Assembly (NCBI RefSeq): GCF_023218935.1
Contig: NZ_JAJIAL010000001.1
Length of the DNA: 64,000 bases
Direction: 5' to 3' (one strand)
From: Fructobacillus cardui
Lineage (GTDB): Bacteria > Bacillota > Bacilli > Lactobacillales > Lactobacillaceae
Shown: piece after piece, positions 1 through 7,299 of the stretch
Layout of the letters: every line of letters begins with the position of its first letter
Position numbering within the stretch: the stretch's first letter is position 1
Program-made: the position numbers and the translations under genes
The notes under the pieces: generated by a model
Databases searched by the model: none
The model's input: only the letters and a program-made list of their open reading frames with translations
Told to the model about the DNA's origin: nothing

Positions 1-597
1 TTGTGAAGCTTCCAATACTTCGAAACCTTCGGCGATGGCTTGCATCATACCGTATTCGATTCCATTGTGAACCATCTTCAAGTAGTGACCTGATCCCAAA
101 CGACCAGTGTACAAGTAACCATCTTCCAAAGCGATTGAAGCAAACAATGGTTCGATTGTCTTCCATGCTTCGGCGTCATCGCCACCAATCATGAAGTTTC
201 CACCATTACGAGCACCTGACATTCCACCAGAAGTACCAGCATCGAAGAACTTCAAACCAGCTGCAGTGGTGCGCTTGTTTTGTTCCAAGTTGTCCTTGTA
301 GTTTGAGTTTCCACCATCAATGATGATGTCGCCCTTATCCATCTTTTCAATCAAAGTATCGATTGTTGAGTTTGTTGGAACACCGGCTGGTACCATTACC
401 CAAACAACCTTTGGTGATGGCAACTTAGCCAACATGTCATCGATTGTGCTTGCGCCTTCAACCTTGTCTGAGTAAGCATCTGCTTCTGCAACAAAATCCT
501 TGTTCAAGTCGAATGCAACAACTTCGTGACCATTGTCAACGGCGTTCTTAACCAAGTTAAGACCCATCTTACCAAGGCCGATCATGGCAAACTTCAT
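1..597 (-). CDS. gnd: 6-phosphogluconate dehydrogenase, decarboxylating (partial, C-terminus outside window)
   Basis: Oxidises and decarboxylates 6-phosphogluconate to ribulose 5-phosphate in the cytosol, the second NAD(P)H-yielding step of the phosphoketolase/pentose phosphate route. The 199 codons inside the window start MKFAMIGLGKMGLNLVKN, an N-terminal Rossmann GxGxxG fold, and contain the substrate-binding segment GTSGGMSGARNG near residue 125 and KMVHNGIEYGMMQA near 180, both typical of the family. The spacing suits the short (about 300-residue) GntZ/YqeC-like form, but the C-terminus is not visible. Start ATG has AGAGGT upstream. It is divergent from an RpiR regulator and has its own strong promoter at 643-671. 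The cut at position 1 is the window edge, not a truncation. Confidence 0.93.
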   Translation of the reverse strand, partial: MKFAMIGLGKMGLNLVKNAVDNGHEVVAFDLNKDFVAEADAYSDKVEGASTIDDMLAKLPSPKVVWVMVPAGVPTNSTIDTLIEKMDKGDIIIDGGNSNYKDNLEQNKRTTAAGLKFFDAGTSGGMSGARNGGNFMIGGDDAEAWKTIEPLFASIALEDGYLYTGRLGSGHYLKMVHNGIEYGMMQAIAEGFEVLEASQ

Positions 598-642
598 GTG
601 TATTACCTCTTTTTTGAATTCTTCTATTAAACTACAAGTTCT

Positions 643-671
643 ATTATATGAAAATTATTTACATGATGCAA
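643..671 (-). promoter_or_regulatory. gnd promoter
   Basis: On the minus strand the -35 box TTGCAT (671-666) and -10 box TATAAT (648-643) are separated by 17 bases. The start codon of gnd lies 46 bases downstream of the -10 box. Confidence 0.8.
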
Positions 672-676
672 GTGAT

Positions 677-697
677 AATTGAAAATGAATTTCAATT
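677..697. promoter_or_regulatory. Inverted-repeat operator in the gnd/rpiR divergent promoter
   Basis: Perfect 8-base arms AATTGAAA (677-684) and TTTCAATT (690-697) surround a 5-base spacer. The left arm contains the -35 box TTGAAA of the plus-strand promoter (679-684) that, with TATAGT at 702-707 and a 17-base spacer, reads into the RpiR gene. The same palindrome abuts the -35 box of gnd. Both positions suit an autoregulated operator controlling both genes; which protein binds it is inferred. Confidence 0.6.
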
Positions 698-748
698 TCG
701 GTATAGTATTTATATTCTTAAGTTCTTCAATAATAAAGAGAGACAACT

Positions 749-1600
749 ATGTCAAATTCAATTTTTGCTAAACTCGGACAAAATCCGGCCGGTTATAATC
801 AGACCGAAAGTAAACTGATTACTTATATTAAGGCCAAACCCGCCGAAGCCGCAACCGGCACCATCCGTGAAATGGCTGAAGAAACTGGCGTATCGACCGC
901 TTCCATCTCACGTTTTGTTAAAAAAATCGGTTTCGCCTCCTATCGCGACTTTTCGGTGGCCCTCGCCTCTTATAATCAACGAAAGCCGCCCGTTGACTTG
1001 TTTGGTGAAATTGAGGATGCTGATGACACCGCCGCCATTACAAAAAAAGTTTTTGCCGGTGCCCAAAACGCCCTTTCAATGACCATCGATAACCTATCCG
1101 CCGAAAAATTAGACCAAGCGGTGAAATGGCTGACTTCGGCGAAGCGAGTTGGATTCTTTGGAATTGGTGGTTCTTCGATTGCCGCCTTTGATGCCTACCA
1201 TAAATTCTTACGTACCCCAATCGATGTCATTTCTCATCCCGATTACGATATCCAATTGATGCAAGCCGTCAAGTTAACGCCGCAAGACACCGCCGTCGTG
1301 ATTTCCCACTCCGGTCGCAACGAAGATACCCTCTTTGTTGCCCAAAAGTTAAAGGACAACCAAGTTCCCTTTATCGCGATTACTTCCTTCGCCGATTCTC
1401 CTTTGGCCAAGATGGCTGATTTAGTCTTCTTGTCCTTAGCTGAAGAAATTAACTTCCGGTCAGAATCGATGTCTTCTTTGGTCGCCCAGTTAACCATTAT
1501 CGACACGCTCTTCACCCTTGCAGGCTCAAAGCTCCCAACACAAACGCAACACGTCGTCGATACCATGCGCGATGTGATTGAGAGCACCCGCCTCCATTAA
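749..1600 (+). CDS. MurR/RpiR family transcriptional regulator
   Basis: Predicted DNA-binding regulator of sugar-phosphate metabolism. Of 283 residues, the first ~77 form the HTH_6 domain (IREMAEETGVSTASISRFVKKIG is the helix-turn-helix region) and residues ~125-255 form a SIS sugar-phosphate binding domain (VGFFGIGGSS, then VVISHSGRNEDTL). Start ATG follows AAAGAGAGACAACT. It is divergent from gnd with a shared palindromic operator, so the simplest reading is that it senses a pentose phosphate pathway intermediate and controls gnd and itself. Ligand and sign of regulation are not visible. It ends in a bidirectional terminator shared with udk. Confidence 0.88.
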   Translation: MSNSIFAKLGQNPAGYNQTESKLITYIKAKPAEAATGTIREMAEETGVSTASISRFVKKIGFASYRDFSVALASYNQRKPPVDLFGEIEDADDTAAITKKVFAGAQNALSMTIDNLSAEKLDQAVKWLTSAKRVGFFGIGGSSIAAFDAYHKFLRTPIDVISHPDYDIQLMQAVKLTPQDTAVVISHSGRNEDTLFVAQKLKDNQVPFIAITSFADSPLAKMADLVFLSLAEEINFRSESMSSLVAQLTIIDTLFTLAGSKLPTQTQHVVDTMRDVIESTRLH

Positions 1601-1642
1601 CCACTATTTCGGACCTTTGCTTAAAAATCAGCATTAGTCAAC

Positions 1643-1675
1643 AAAAAAACGCACTGTTAATCAACAGTGCGTTTT
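1643..1675. terminator. Bidirectional terminator between rpiR and udk
   Basis: Hairpin with arms ACGCACTGTT and AACAGTGCGT around AATC, flanked by an A-run on the left and a T-run on the right, so it can end transcription from both converging genes. Confidence 0.88.
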
Positions 1676-1681
1676 TACGTG

Positions 1682-2317
1682 CTATTCTTGTTCTTCTTTT
1701 TCAACCATGGCAATTGCCTGGTTCATCAACATATCGATGGCCACAAAGTTTTCTCCACCTTCTGGTACGATAATGTCTGCATAACGCTTTGTGGGTTCAA
1801 CGAATTGATTGTGCATTGGCTTAACGGTTGCCAAGTATTGCTCAATCACTCCTTCAACCGTCCGGCCACGCTCATGCGTGTCGCGTTGGAGACGACGGAT
1901 AAAGCGAATATCATCGTCCGTGTCAACAAACACCTTCAAATCAAGCAAGTGGCGAACACGCGCATCGTTGAAAAGCAAAACCCCATCAACAATAATCACA
2001 TCAGCCGGCTCAATATGAACCGTTTCGCTTGATCGTGTATGTTGTGCATAATCATAAACCGGAATATCAATTGCCTGGTAGTCAATCAACTTTTCCAAAT
2101 CAGCGACGAATCGATCCGTTTCAATCGAATCCGGATGATCATAGTTCGTCTTAACCCGCTCAGACATTGGCTTGTCCGACTGGTCCTTATAGTAAACGTC
2201 TTGCTGCAACAAAACTGGCTGGTTTGCACTTAAACGAGTGATTAACGCCTTGGAAACGGTGGTCTTACCAGAACCAGACCCACCTGTAATACCAATTAGT
2301 AACGGTTTCTTTGCCAA
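1682..2317 (-). CDS. udk: Uridine kinase
   Basis: Phosphorylates uridine and cytidine with GTP/ATP in pyrimidine salvage, in the cytosol. The P-loop GGSGSGKT lies at residues 12-19; downstream are QQDVYYKDQS, a YDHPDS motif and a RFIRRLQRD lid, all typical of uridine kinases. I chose the TTG start at 2317 because GGAGG sits 5 bases upstream and the product (211 residues) then matches the family's usual ~210. The open frame continues 11 codons upstream to a TTG at 2350, but that extension carries no homology and contains the ribosome binding site. In many Firmicutes udk sits between mltG and greA; here it is far from both (57-61 kb). Confidence 0.93.
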   Translation of the reverse strand: MAKKPLLIGITGGSGSGKTTVSKALITRLSANQPVLLQQDVYYKDQSDKPMSERVKTNYDHPDSIETDRFVADLEKLIDYQAIDIPVYDYAQHTRSSETVHIEPADVIIVDGVLLFNDARVRHLLDLKVFVDTDDDIRFIRRLQRDTHERGRTVEGVIEQYLATVKPMHNQFVEPTKRYADIIVPEGGENFVAIDMLMNQAIAMVEKEEQE

Positions 2318-2435
2318 AATTGCCTCCAAGGGGCTAAAAAGCCCACTCAATTATTTTTTCTTATTTAACCTATTTTACGTGATAACGGCCCTAAAAGCTA
2401 GTATCATTTTGTTTCAAAAAGGAAAATCGCGACAT

Positions 2436-2466
2436 AAAAAGCCCGAAATTTGTCTGTCAAATTTCG
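2436..2466 (-). terminator. Terminator of the DHA2 exporter gene
   Basis: On the minus strand, arms CGAAATTTG and CAAATTTCG with a 5-base loop are followed by GGGC and then TTTTT. Confidence 0.7.
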
Positions 2467-2500
2467 AACTTCAAATCAAAGCAATTTCCTTTTCTGATTT

Positions 2501-3853
2501 TTAATCTTGCTTTTGGACGCGAATTCGACTGGCCAATAAGTAACCAGATAACGGAATCAAGATAAACCAAGCAGCCGTGTGGTTCAAAGCAGCCCCATAG
2601 GAGGTCGACTTGATAAACACACCAATCAAAATACTGGCAACCAAAATCGATGTCGCCCCAATCACCTGGCGCATAGTCGTAATGATGGCTGTACCGTGAG
2701 AAACCAAGTGTTTAGGCAAAGCATTGTTGGCAGCCGTAACTGCTGGCATCATGATGAAGGCATTCCCACCTTCCAGAAGTATGGCGCCAATGATGGCCAG
2801 CAACAGGTACTTTGTTCCAAAGACAGCTAAGTCTAAATAACCCAAAACCATCATGGTTGAACCGAGCAAAACCAATGGGCGCAAGCCAATCTTCTCAAGC
2901 AGCCGACCAGCACGTGGGTTCATGGAAGACAAAAAGACGGCCGCCGGAATCATCAACAGACCTGAAATAACCGGTACCAAATGATAAACCTTTTGGAAGT
3001 ACAATGGCATCAAAACTGTCGAGGTAATTAAGCCAGAATAAGACATTCCCGTTAATAGCATGGCGGGCAAATAACCCTGGTACTTGAAAACCCGTAAATC
3101 CAAAAATGGTGTCTCTTCCTTCAACTGGCGAACGACAAAGGTCAACAAGAAAATGACGGAAAACAGCAAAATCAGTCCCAGCGGCCAATTCCAACCAGTA
3201 GCGGGTAAGACTGAAATCGTATAAAGAATACCGGCAAAGCCAATCAGAAGAAAAGCAGACATAAAGTCAAAGTTACGTGGCTCTAATTTGTGCGTATTTT
3301 CAATCTTGGACTGCATGGTGATAATCAAGACGAGCAAGACGATAAAGAATAGGCCGAACAAAATACGCCATGATCCCCATTGCAGAACAATCCCGGAAAC
3401 GATTGGACCAACAGCCAATGCCGAACCCATTACCAGACCAACGGTCCCCATTGCCACACCACGGTCATCCTTTGGTGTATTTTCCAAAATTACCGCCTGG
3501 TAAGTTGGAAAGAGTGCCCCAACAGCCACTCCTTCTAACAAGCGGCCAATCACAACACCAAGAAAGTTTGGCGTGACCATCGCATACAACGTTCCAACAA
3601 GAAAGACACCGACAATCAAATTCAATAACTTTTTCAATGGAATGTTGTCTAACAGCCAGGGTGACAAAGGCATCACTAAGGTCATAGCGACCATAAAGCC
3701 AGAGGTCACCCACTGCACGTTAGCAGCATTAATTCCAAACTGCTTCATTAAAATTGGATAGGCTGTCGTCATCGTGGACTGAGAGATTGACATCGTAAAG
3801 GATGTAAATAACAAGACCAACGAAAATAGCGATAAGCGCTTCATATTTTTCAA
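2501..3853 (-). CDS. MFS transporter, DHA2-like drug:proton antiporter
   Basis: Integral membrane exporter of 450 residues with about 13-14 hydrophobic segments, the topology of DHA2 (EmrB/QacA-type) pumps. It has the motif-A/B region GRLLEGVAVGALFPTYQA near residue 107 and the antiporter motif C region GSALAVGPIVSGIVL near 147. Substrate cannot be told. I kept the TTG start at 3853 because AAAGGAGGA lies 7 bases upstream; an in-frame ATG three codons later is an alternative. It has its own promoter (3885-3913) and terminator, so it is monocistronic, downstream of ccpA. Confidence 0.87.
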   Translation of the reverse strand: MKNMKRLSLFSLVLLFTSFTMSISQSTMTTAYPILMKQFGINAANVQWVTSGFMVAMTLVMPLSPWLLDNIPLKKLLNLIVGVFLVGTLYAMVTPNFLGVVIGRLLEGVAVGALFPTYQAVILENTPKDDRGVAMGTVGLVMGSALAVGPIVSGIVLQWGSWRILFGLFFIVLLVLIITMQSKIENTHKLEPRNFDFMSAFLLIGFAGILYTISVLPATGWNWPLGLILLFSVIFLLTFVVRQLKEETPFLDLRVFKYQGYLPAMLLTGMSYSGLITSTVLMPLYFQKVYHLVPVISGLLMIPAAVFLSSMNPRAGRLLEKIGLRPLVLLGSTMMVLGYLDLAVFGTKYLLLAIIGAILLEGGNAFIMMPAVTAANNALPKHLVSHGTAIITTMRQVIGATSILVASILIGVFIKSTSYGAALNHTAAWFILIPLSGYLLASRIRVQKQD

Positions 3854-3884
3854 GGAAATTTCCTCCTTTGTTGATTATCCCTTT

Positions 3885-3913
3885 ATTCTATAGAAAAAAT
3901 TCAAAAATGGCAA
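3885..3913 (-). promoter_or_regulatory. Promoter of the DHA2 exporter gene
   Basis: Minus-strand TTGCCA (3913-3908), 17-base spacer, TAGAAT (3890-3885), about 30 bases before the start codon. Confidence 0.7.
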
Positions 3914-3936
3914 GTTATTTATAGTGATTATAAATT

Positions 3937-3961
3937 AAAAAGAAACCCTAGAATGAGTTTC
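3937..3961 (-). terminator. ccpA terminator
   Basis: Minus-strand arms GAAACTC and GGGTTTC (one G-T pair) with a 6-base loop, followed by TTTTT, 10 bases after the ccpA stop codon. Confidence 0.7.
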
Positions 3962-3970
3962 CTGGTTTAA

Positions 3971-4990
3971 TTATTTAGTTCGTGTCGATCCTCGAGCAAT
4001 CAAGGTGTATGGTAACTTAATTTGTGTTTCCGTCAATTTTTCACCGTTCATCAACTTTGTTAACATCCGCATGGCAACGGCCCCAATATCGTACTTAGGC
4101 TGGTTAATTGATGAAAGCTCTGGTCGGGAAACAATCGAAAAATTCGTGTTGTTTGATGTCACAATTTCCAAGTCTTCCGGTACCTTGTACCCATGGTCCT
4201 GATAATAGTTCAAGATGGAAACGGCAATTTCATCATCGTAAGCAACAACGGCCGTCACATCCTGGGCCATTAAATCAGCAGCCTGTAGTTGGCCAGCCTC
4301 ATAGGTCCGTGCTTTTGCAAAGACTAGCTGGTCAGCGTAATCGATGCCCGCTTCTTGCAAAGCACGTTGGTAGCCAACTAAACGAAAATCCTGATCAATT
4401 GCCCGGTCTCTTGAACCAAGAACCAAAGCGATTCGTTGATGACCGCGGGCGAGCAACTTAGTGGTCACCGTTTCAAAGGCAGTCACATAATCGATATTGA
4501 CGGATGGCAAAGCTTCATTCTCGGCCACCGATCCGGCCAAAACAATCGGAACGCCGGCAGATTGAATCATGGCCATCACTGGCTCCGAGAGCTTAGTCCC
4601 CATATAAATAATACCGTCGACCTGCTTCGTCAACAGGTTTTTAATAGCTGTCACTGCCCGATCCTGTTCATCATCGGTATTGGTTAGCAAAGCATCATAT
4701 TGATACATTTGGGCGATGTCATCAACGCCGCGCGTCAATTCAGAATAGAAAATATTCGTCACATCCGGCATGACCACGCCAATGGTGGTAGTCTTCTTGG
4801 AGGCTAAGCCCCGGGCTACCGCATTGGGCTGGTAGCCTAGCTCGTCAATTGCCTTCAATACTTTGTCTCTGGTTGACTGGCGCACATTATCATTGCCATT
4901 AACAACTCGGGAAACAGTAGCCAGTGAAACTCCGACCTTTTCGGCGACATCATAAATTGTTGCGTTTTTCTTTTGCTCTGCCATCGCCAT
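3971..4990 (-). CDS. ccpA: Catabolite control protein A (LacI family)
   Basis: Global carbon catabolite regulator that binds cre sites with HPr-Ser-P. The N-terminus TIYDVAEKVGVSLATVSRVV (about residues 10-29) is the LacI-type helix-turn-helix, followed by the hinge QPNAVARGLASKKTTTIGVV, nearly invariant in CcpA. The C-terminal segment YDIGAVAMRMLTKLMN is also CcpA-specific. At 339 residues it has the usual length. Start ATG has AAGGAG upstream. Its promoter overlaps a strong cre, so autoregulation is likely, and a second perfect cre controls the sugar importer at 58.6 kb. Confidence 0.95.
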   Translation of the reverse strand: MAMAEQKKNATIYDVAEKVGVSLATVSRVVNGNDNVRQSTRDKVLKAIDELGYQPNAVARGLASKKTTTIGVVMPDVTNIFYSELTRGVDDIAQMYQYDALLTNTDDEQDRAVTAIKNLLTKQVDGIIYMGTKLSEPVMAMIQSAGVPIVLAGSVAENEALPSVNIDYVTAFETVTTKLLARGHQRIALVLGSRDRAIDQDFRLVGYQRALQEAGIDYADQLVFAKARTYEAGQLQAADLMAQDVTAVVAYDDEIAVSILNYYQDHGYKVPEDLEIVTSNNTNFSIVSRPELSSINQPKYDIGAVAMRMLTKLMNGEKLTETQIKLPYTLIARGSTRTK

Positions 4991-5022
4991 AACTCCTTAT
5001 ATAAAGCCTCTTCTAAAGTTCA

Positions 5023-5051
5023 ATCATAGCAAAAAAAGGCCGTTTGTGCAA
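5023..5051 (-). promoter_or_regulatory. ccpA promoter
   Basis: Minus-strand TTGCAC (5051-5046), 17-base spacer, TATGAT (5028-5023). The spacer contains the T-tract and one arm of the upstream gene's terminator. Confidence 0.72.
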
Positions 5052-5069
5052 ACGCTTACACGGCCTTTT
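5031..5069 (-). terminator. Terminator of the small membrane protein gene, interlaced with the ccpA promoter
   Basis: Arms AAAAGGCCGT and ACGGCCTTTT enclose a 16-base loop and are followed on the minus strand by a T-run. It lies just after the gene ending at 5084. Confidence 0.78.
5047..5060. promoter_or_regulatory. cre site (CcpA operator) at the ccpA promoter
   Basis: TGCAAACGCTTACA matches the cre consensus TGWAANCGNTNWCA at all positions but one. It covers the ccpA -35 box and sits in the loop of the preceding terminator hairpin, consistent with negative autoregulation of ccpA. Confidence 0.78.
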
Positions 5070-5083
5070 CATTTTCATTTAAA

Positions 5084-5299
5084 TTACAAGACATTTTCAT
5101 CCTGGTGCGTGTCAAGCAATTCTTGTTGACGGTAACGCCAGTAAGCAATGCCCATGAAACCGAAGCTACCAACAAGCATTAAGAAGAAAGCGGCAATAAG
5201 GGTTAACCAGGTTGGCCAGCCATGGTTGGCTGCCCATAAAAATACAATTGGGTAGGCTAGTAAAATTAGAAAACTCCAGCCAACTTTAAATAAGGTCAT
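5084..5299 (-). CDS. Small membrane protein of unknown function
   Basis: The 71-residue product has two hydrophobic helices (about residues 5-24 and 30-53) and a polar, acidic C-terminal tail (RYRQQELLDTHQDENVL). I do not recognise the family. It has a ribosome binding site (GGAAAGGA) and its own terminator directly downstream. It stands between ccpA and the sprT-like gene, with a gap of about 60 bases to the latter. No function can be assigned. Confidence 0.6.
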   Translation of the reverse strand: MTLFKVGWSFLILLAYPIVFLWAANHGWPTWLTLIAAFFLMLVGSFGFMGIAYWRYRQQELLDTHQDENVL

Positions 5300-5360
5300 G
5301 ATTCCTTTCCTTTAATTCATGAAAAATAATGGTTTGCTTGGCCAAGAAATTTTTCAGGAA

Positions 5361-5945
5361 CTACCGCATTTCCTCAACCAAGGTCAATTGTGTTCGACAC
5401 TGACCACAGCGATATTTTTTCGTATCCACTCGTCGTTTCCGATAAAAGTCGTGGCCGTTTTGGCAACGATAATGCCATTTCACGCTCTGCTGCTTTCTTG
5501 GCTCTAAAGCCGGTGCATAGCGCGATCCACCGACTTGCTGCAAGAGTTTCTTAAAATCGGCATCCTTATGCTGGTAGCCTCGGTGCGCCAGATGGAGGTG
5601 ATAATGGGTTAGTTCGTGCTTGACAATACCGATAAAATCAGCCCGATGGGCCATCTTCGGATTGAAGTCAATATGATGGTCAGCTAAGTGGTAGCGGCCA
5701 CCCGTTGTTTGCAAGCGATTATTATAAATCGCTTGGTGCGTAAAAGGCCGGCCAAAGAACTCTAAAGAGACTTTTTCAACGAATGCCTGCAAATCAGCTT
5801 GCCTGAGTTCAGCCGATTCAAAGCCACGTCCAATTTCACTACGAGTAGGCGCTGCTGGTTTTTTATGCGTGGATATCGTCCGTGGCGTTTTCACCCTCGG
5901 GCTAACCTGCCGACGATCACGCCTGGTGAACATAGACGTAATCAA
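5361..5945 (-). CDS. SprT-like zinc metalloprotease family protein
   Basis: Carries the SprT signature: HELTHYHLHLAH (HExxH zinc protease motif, about residues 109-120) and a C-terminal zinc ribbon with YRCQNGH and KYRCGQC. Length (194) is somewhat above the ~150 of SprT-like proteins because of a basic N-terminal extension rich in R, K and P. The frame overlaps the end of acpP by 29 bases if the TTG at 5945 is used, or 17 bases if the ATG at 5933 is used; neither has a strong ribosome binding site, so translational coupling to acpP is likely. Substrate unknown in Gram-positive bacteria. Confidence 0.82.
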   Translation of the reverse strand: MITSMFTRRDRRQVSPRVKTPRTISTHKKPAAPTRSEIGRGFESAELRQADLQAFVEKVSLEFFGRPFTHQAIYNNRLQTTGGRYHLADHHIDFNPKMAHRADFIGIVKHELTHYHLHLAHRGYQHKDADFKKLLQQVGGSRYAPALEPRKQQSVKWHYRCQNGHDFYRKRRVDTKKYRCGQCRTQLTLVEEMR

Positions 5946-6165
5946 CGACCTTTTGCAGAGTCGTTAAGGAATCCAACTCTTCGTCTGGAATTTCCATATT
6001 ATACTCATCTTCAACTTCTAAAACCAACTCAACCACATCAATTGAATCAGCCGATGTATCCTTAGCAAAGTTCAGATCGGGGCTAACCTTCTCAGCCTTT
6101 AATGAAAACCGTTGTGCGGCTTTCTTTGCTAACCGGTCATAAATCTGTTCTTTTGTAAACGCCAT
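5917..6165 (-). CDS. acpP: Acyl carrier protein
   Basis: Small acidic carrier of fatty acyl intermediates. The 82-residue product contains the phosphopantetheine attachment motif TSADSIDVVELV with its Ser in DSID (about residue 41), and the usual EVEDEYNMEIPDEE helix III. AAGGAG lies 6 bases before ATG. It follows plsX by 63 bases, the common plsX-acpP pairing of phospholipid synthesis genes in lactobacilli. Confidence 0.94.
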   Translation of the reverse strand: MAFTKEQIYDRLAKKAAQRFSLKAEKVSPDLNFAKDTSADSIDVVELVLEVEDEYNMEIPDEELDSLTTLQKVVDYVYVHQA

Positions 6166-6228
6166 TTGTTACTCCTTCAGCGATTAACGGCTCGTGAGCA
6201 TTATCATTCACGACCGTCAGGCTGATTT

Positions 6229-7260
6229 TTATTTTTCAATTTTCTTTGCCTTCAAAGCGTCGGCATTTTCTTTAATAAAGGCCGTTGTCTTCTCGACCAA
6301 GTTTTCCTGAACCATCGTTTGAATCTGGCCCATCGTATTGGCAACAGCATTGGCCTTAGCAGAACCGTGCGTCTTAACGACAGGTGCCTTCACACCCAAG
6401 ACCACAGCACCACCCTGTTCGTTAAAATCCATCTTATGCTTCAAAGAGCGCAAGGCTGGCTTCATCAAGAGGGCACCCAACATGCCACGGAATCCAGCTG
6501 ATTTGATCGAATCCTTCAACTGATCCATCATCGTCAAAGCCGTTCCTTCCATAGCCTTCAATGCGGCATTACCAGAGAAACCATCAGCAACGACGACGTC
6601 GGCAGTTCCTTCCAAGATTTCACGGGCCTCAACATTGCCTAAGAAATTAAAGGCAGTTGCCTGCTTCATCAATTGGTGGGCTGCCTTGTGGGTCTCATCC
6701 CCCTTGTCTTCTTCGCCTCCATTATTTAATAGACGAACACGAGGGTTTTGAATGCCCATAACAGACTGCGCATAGAAGCTACCCAAAATCCCATATTGGT
6801 AAAGATGCGCTGGCTTATTTTCGGCATTGGCTCCCAAGTCCATGAAAACAAATGAATCGTTAGGGCCACCAAATGATGGAATAGCAGATGCCAAAGCAGG
6901 GCGGTCAACACCCTTAATCCGACCAACGATAAAGATGGCAGAAGACAGGATGGCACCAGTATTACCGGCAGAGAACAACGCATCCGCCGTCCCTTCCTTC
7001 ACAGCCGTTGCAGCGCGCACCAAAGAAGAGTCTGGCTTATTTTTCATTGCCTTAACAGGTTCTTCACCCATTTCAATTTCTTCTGTCGTTGGAATCAATG
7101 TAATCCGGTCATTATTTTGAATCAATGGGCGGACCTTAGCTTCAGTTCCAAACAATTGGAATTCCAAGCCTGCGTAACGGTCACGGGCCAATTCAACTCC
7201 CTTAACAATTTCATCCGGGGCAAAGTCCCCACCCATCGCATCAATGGCAATCTTAATCAC
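6229..7260 (-). CDS. plsX: Phosphate acyltransferase PlsX
   Basis: Converts acyl-ACP and phosphate to acyl-phosphate, the donor for PlsY in phosphatidic acid synthesis, at the membrane surface. MIKIAIDAMGGDFAPDEIVKG is the diagnostic N-terminus, and ALFSAGNTGAI and VVADGFSGNAALKAMEG are conserved inner motifs. 343 residues is normal. Translation starts at GTG (7260) behind TAGGAG. It sits 40 bases after recG and before acpP, the standard recG-plsX-acpP order. Confidence 0.95.
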   Translation of the reverse strand: MIKIAIDAMGGDFAPDEIVKGVELARDRYAGLEFQLFGTEAKVRPLIQNNDRITLIPTTEEIEMGEEPVKAMKNKPDSSLVRAATAVKEGTADALFSAGNTGAILSSAIFIVGRIKGVDRPALASAIPSFGGPNDSFVFMDLGANAENKPAHLYQYGILGSFYAQSVMGIQNPRVRLLNNGGEEDKGDETHKAAHQLMKQATAFNFLGNVEAREILEGTADVVVADGFSGNAALKAMEGTALTMMDQLKDSIKSAGFRGMLGALLMKPALRSLKHKMDFNEQGGAVVLGVKAPVVKTHGSAKANAVANTMGQIQTMVQENLVEKTTAFIKENADALKAKKIEK

Positions 7261-7299
7261 AATTTTTCTCCTAAAATTATCGTTTTCGTTTTAAATTCA

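Noticed and set aside
1682..2350. Uridine kinase starting at the TTG at 2350
   Set aside because: The extra 11 codons contain the GGAGG that serves the TTG at 2317 and have no homology.
2238..2504. Plus-strand frame of 88 codons upstream of the DHA2 exporter end
   Set aside because: It runs through the reverse strand of udk, its leader and a terminator, with no homology.
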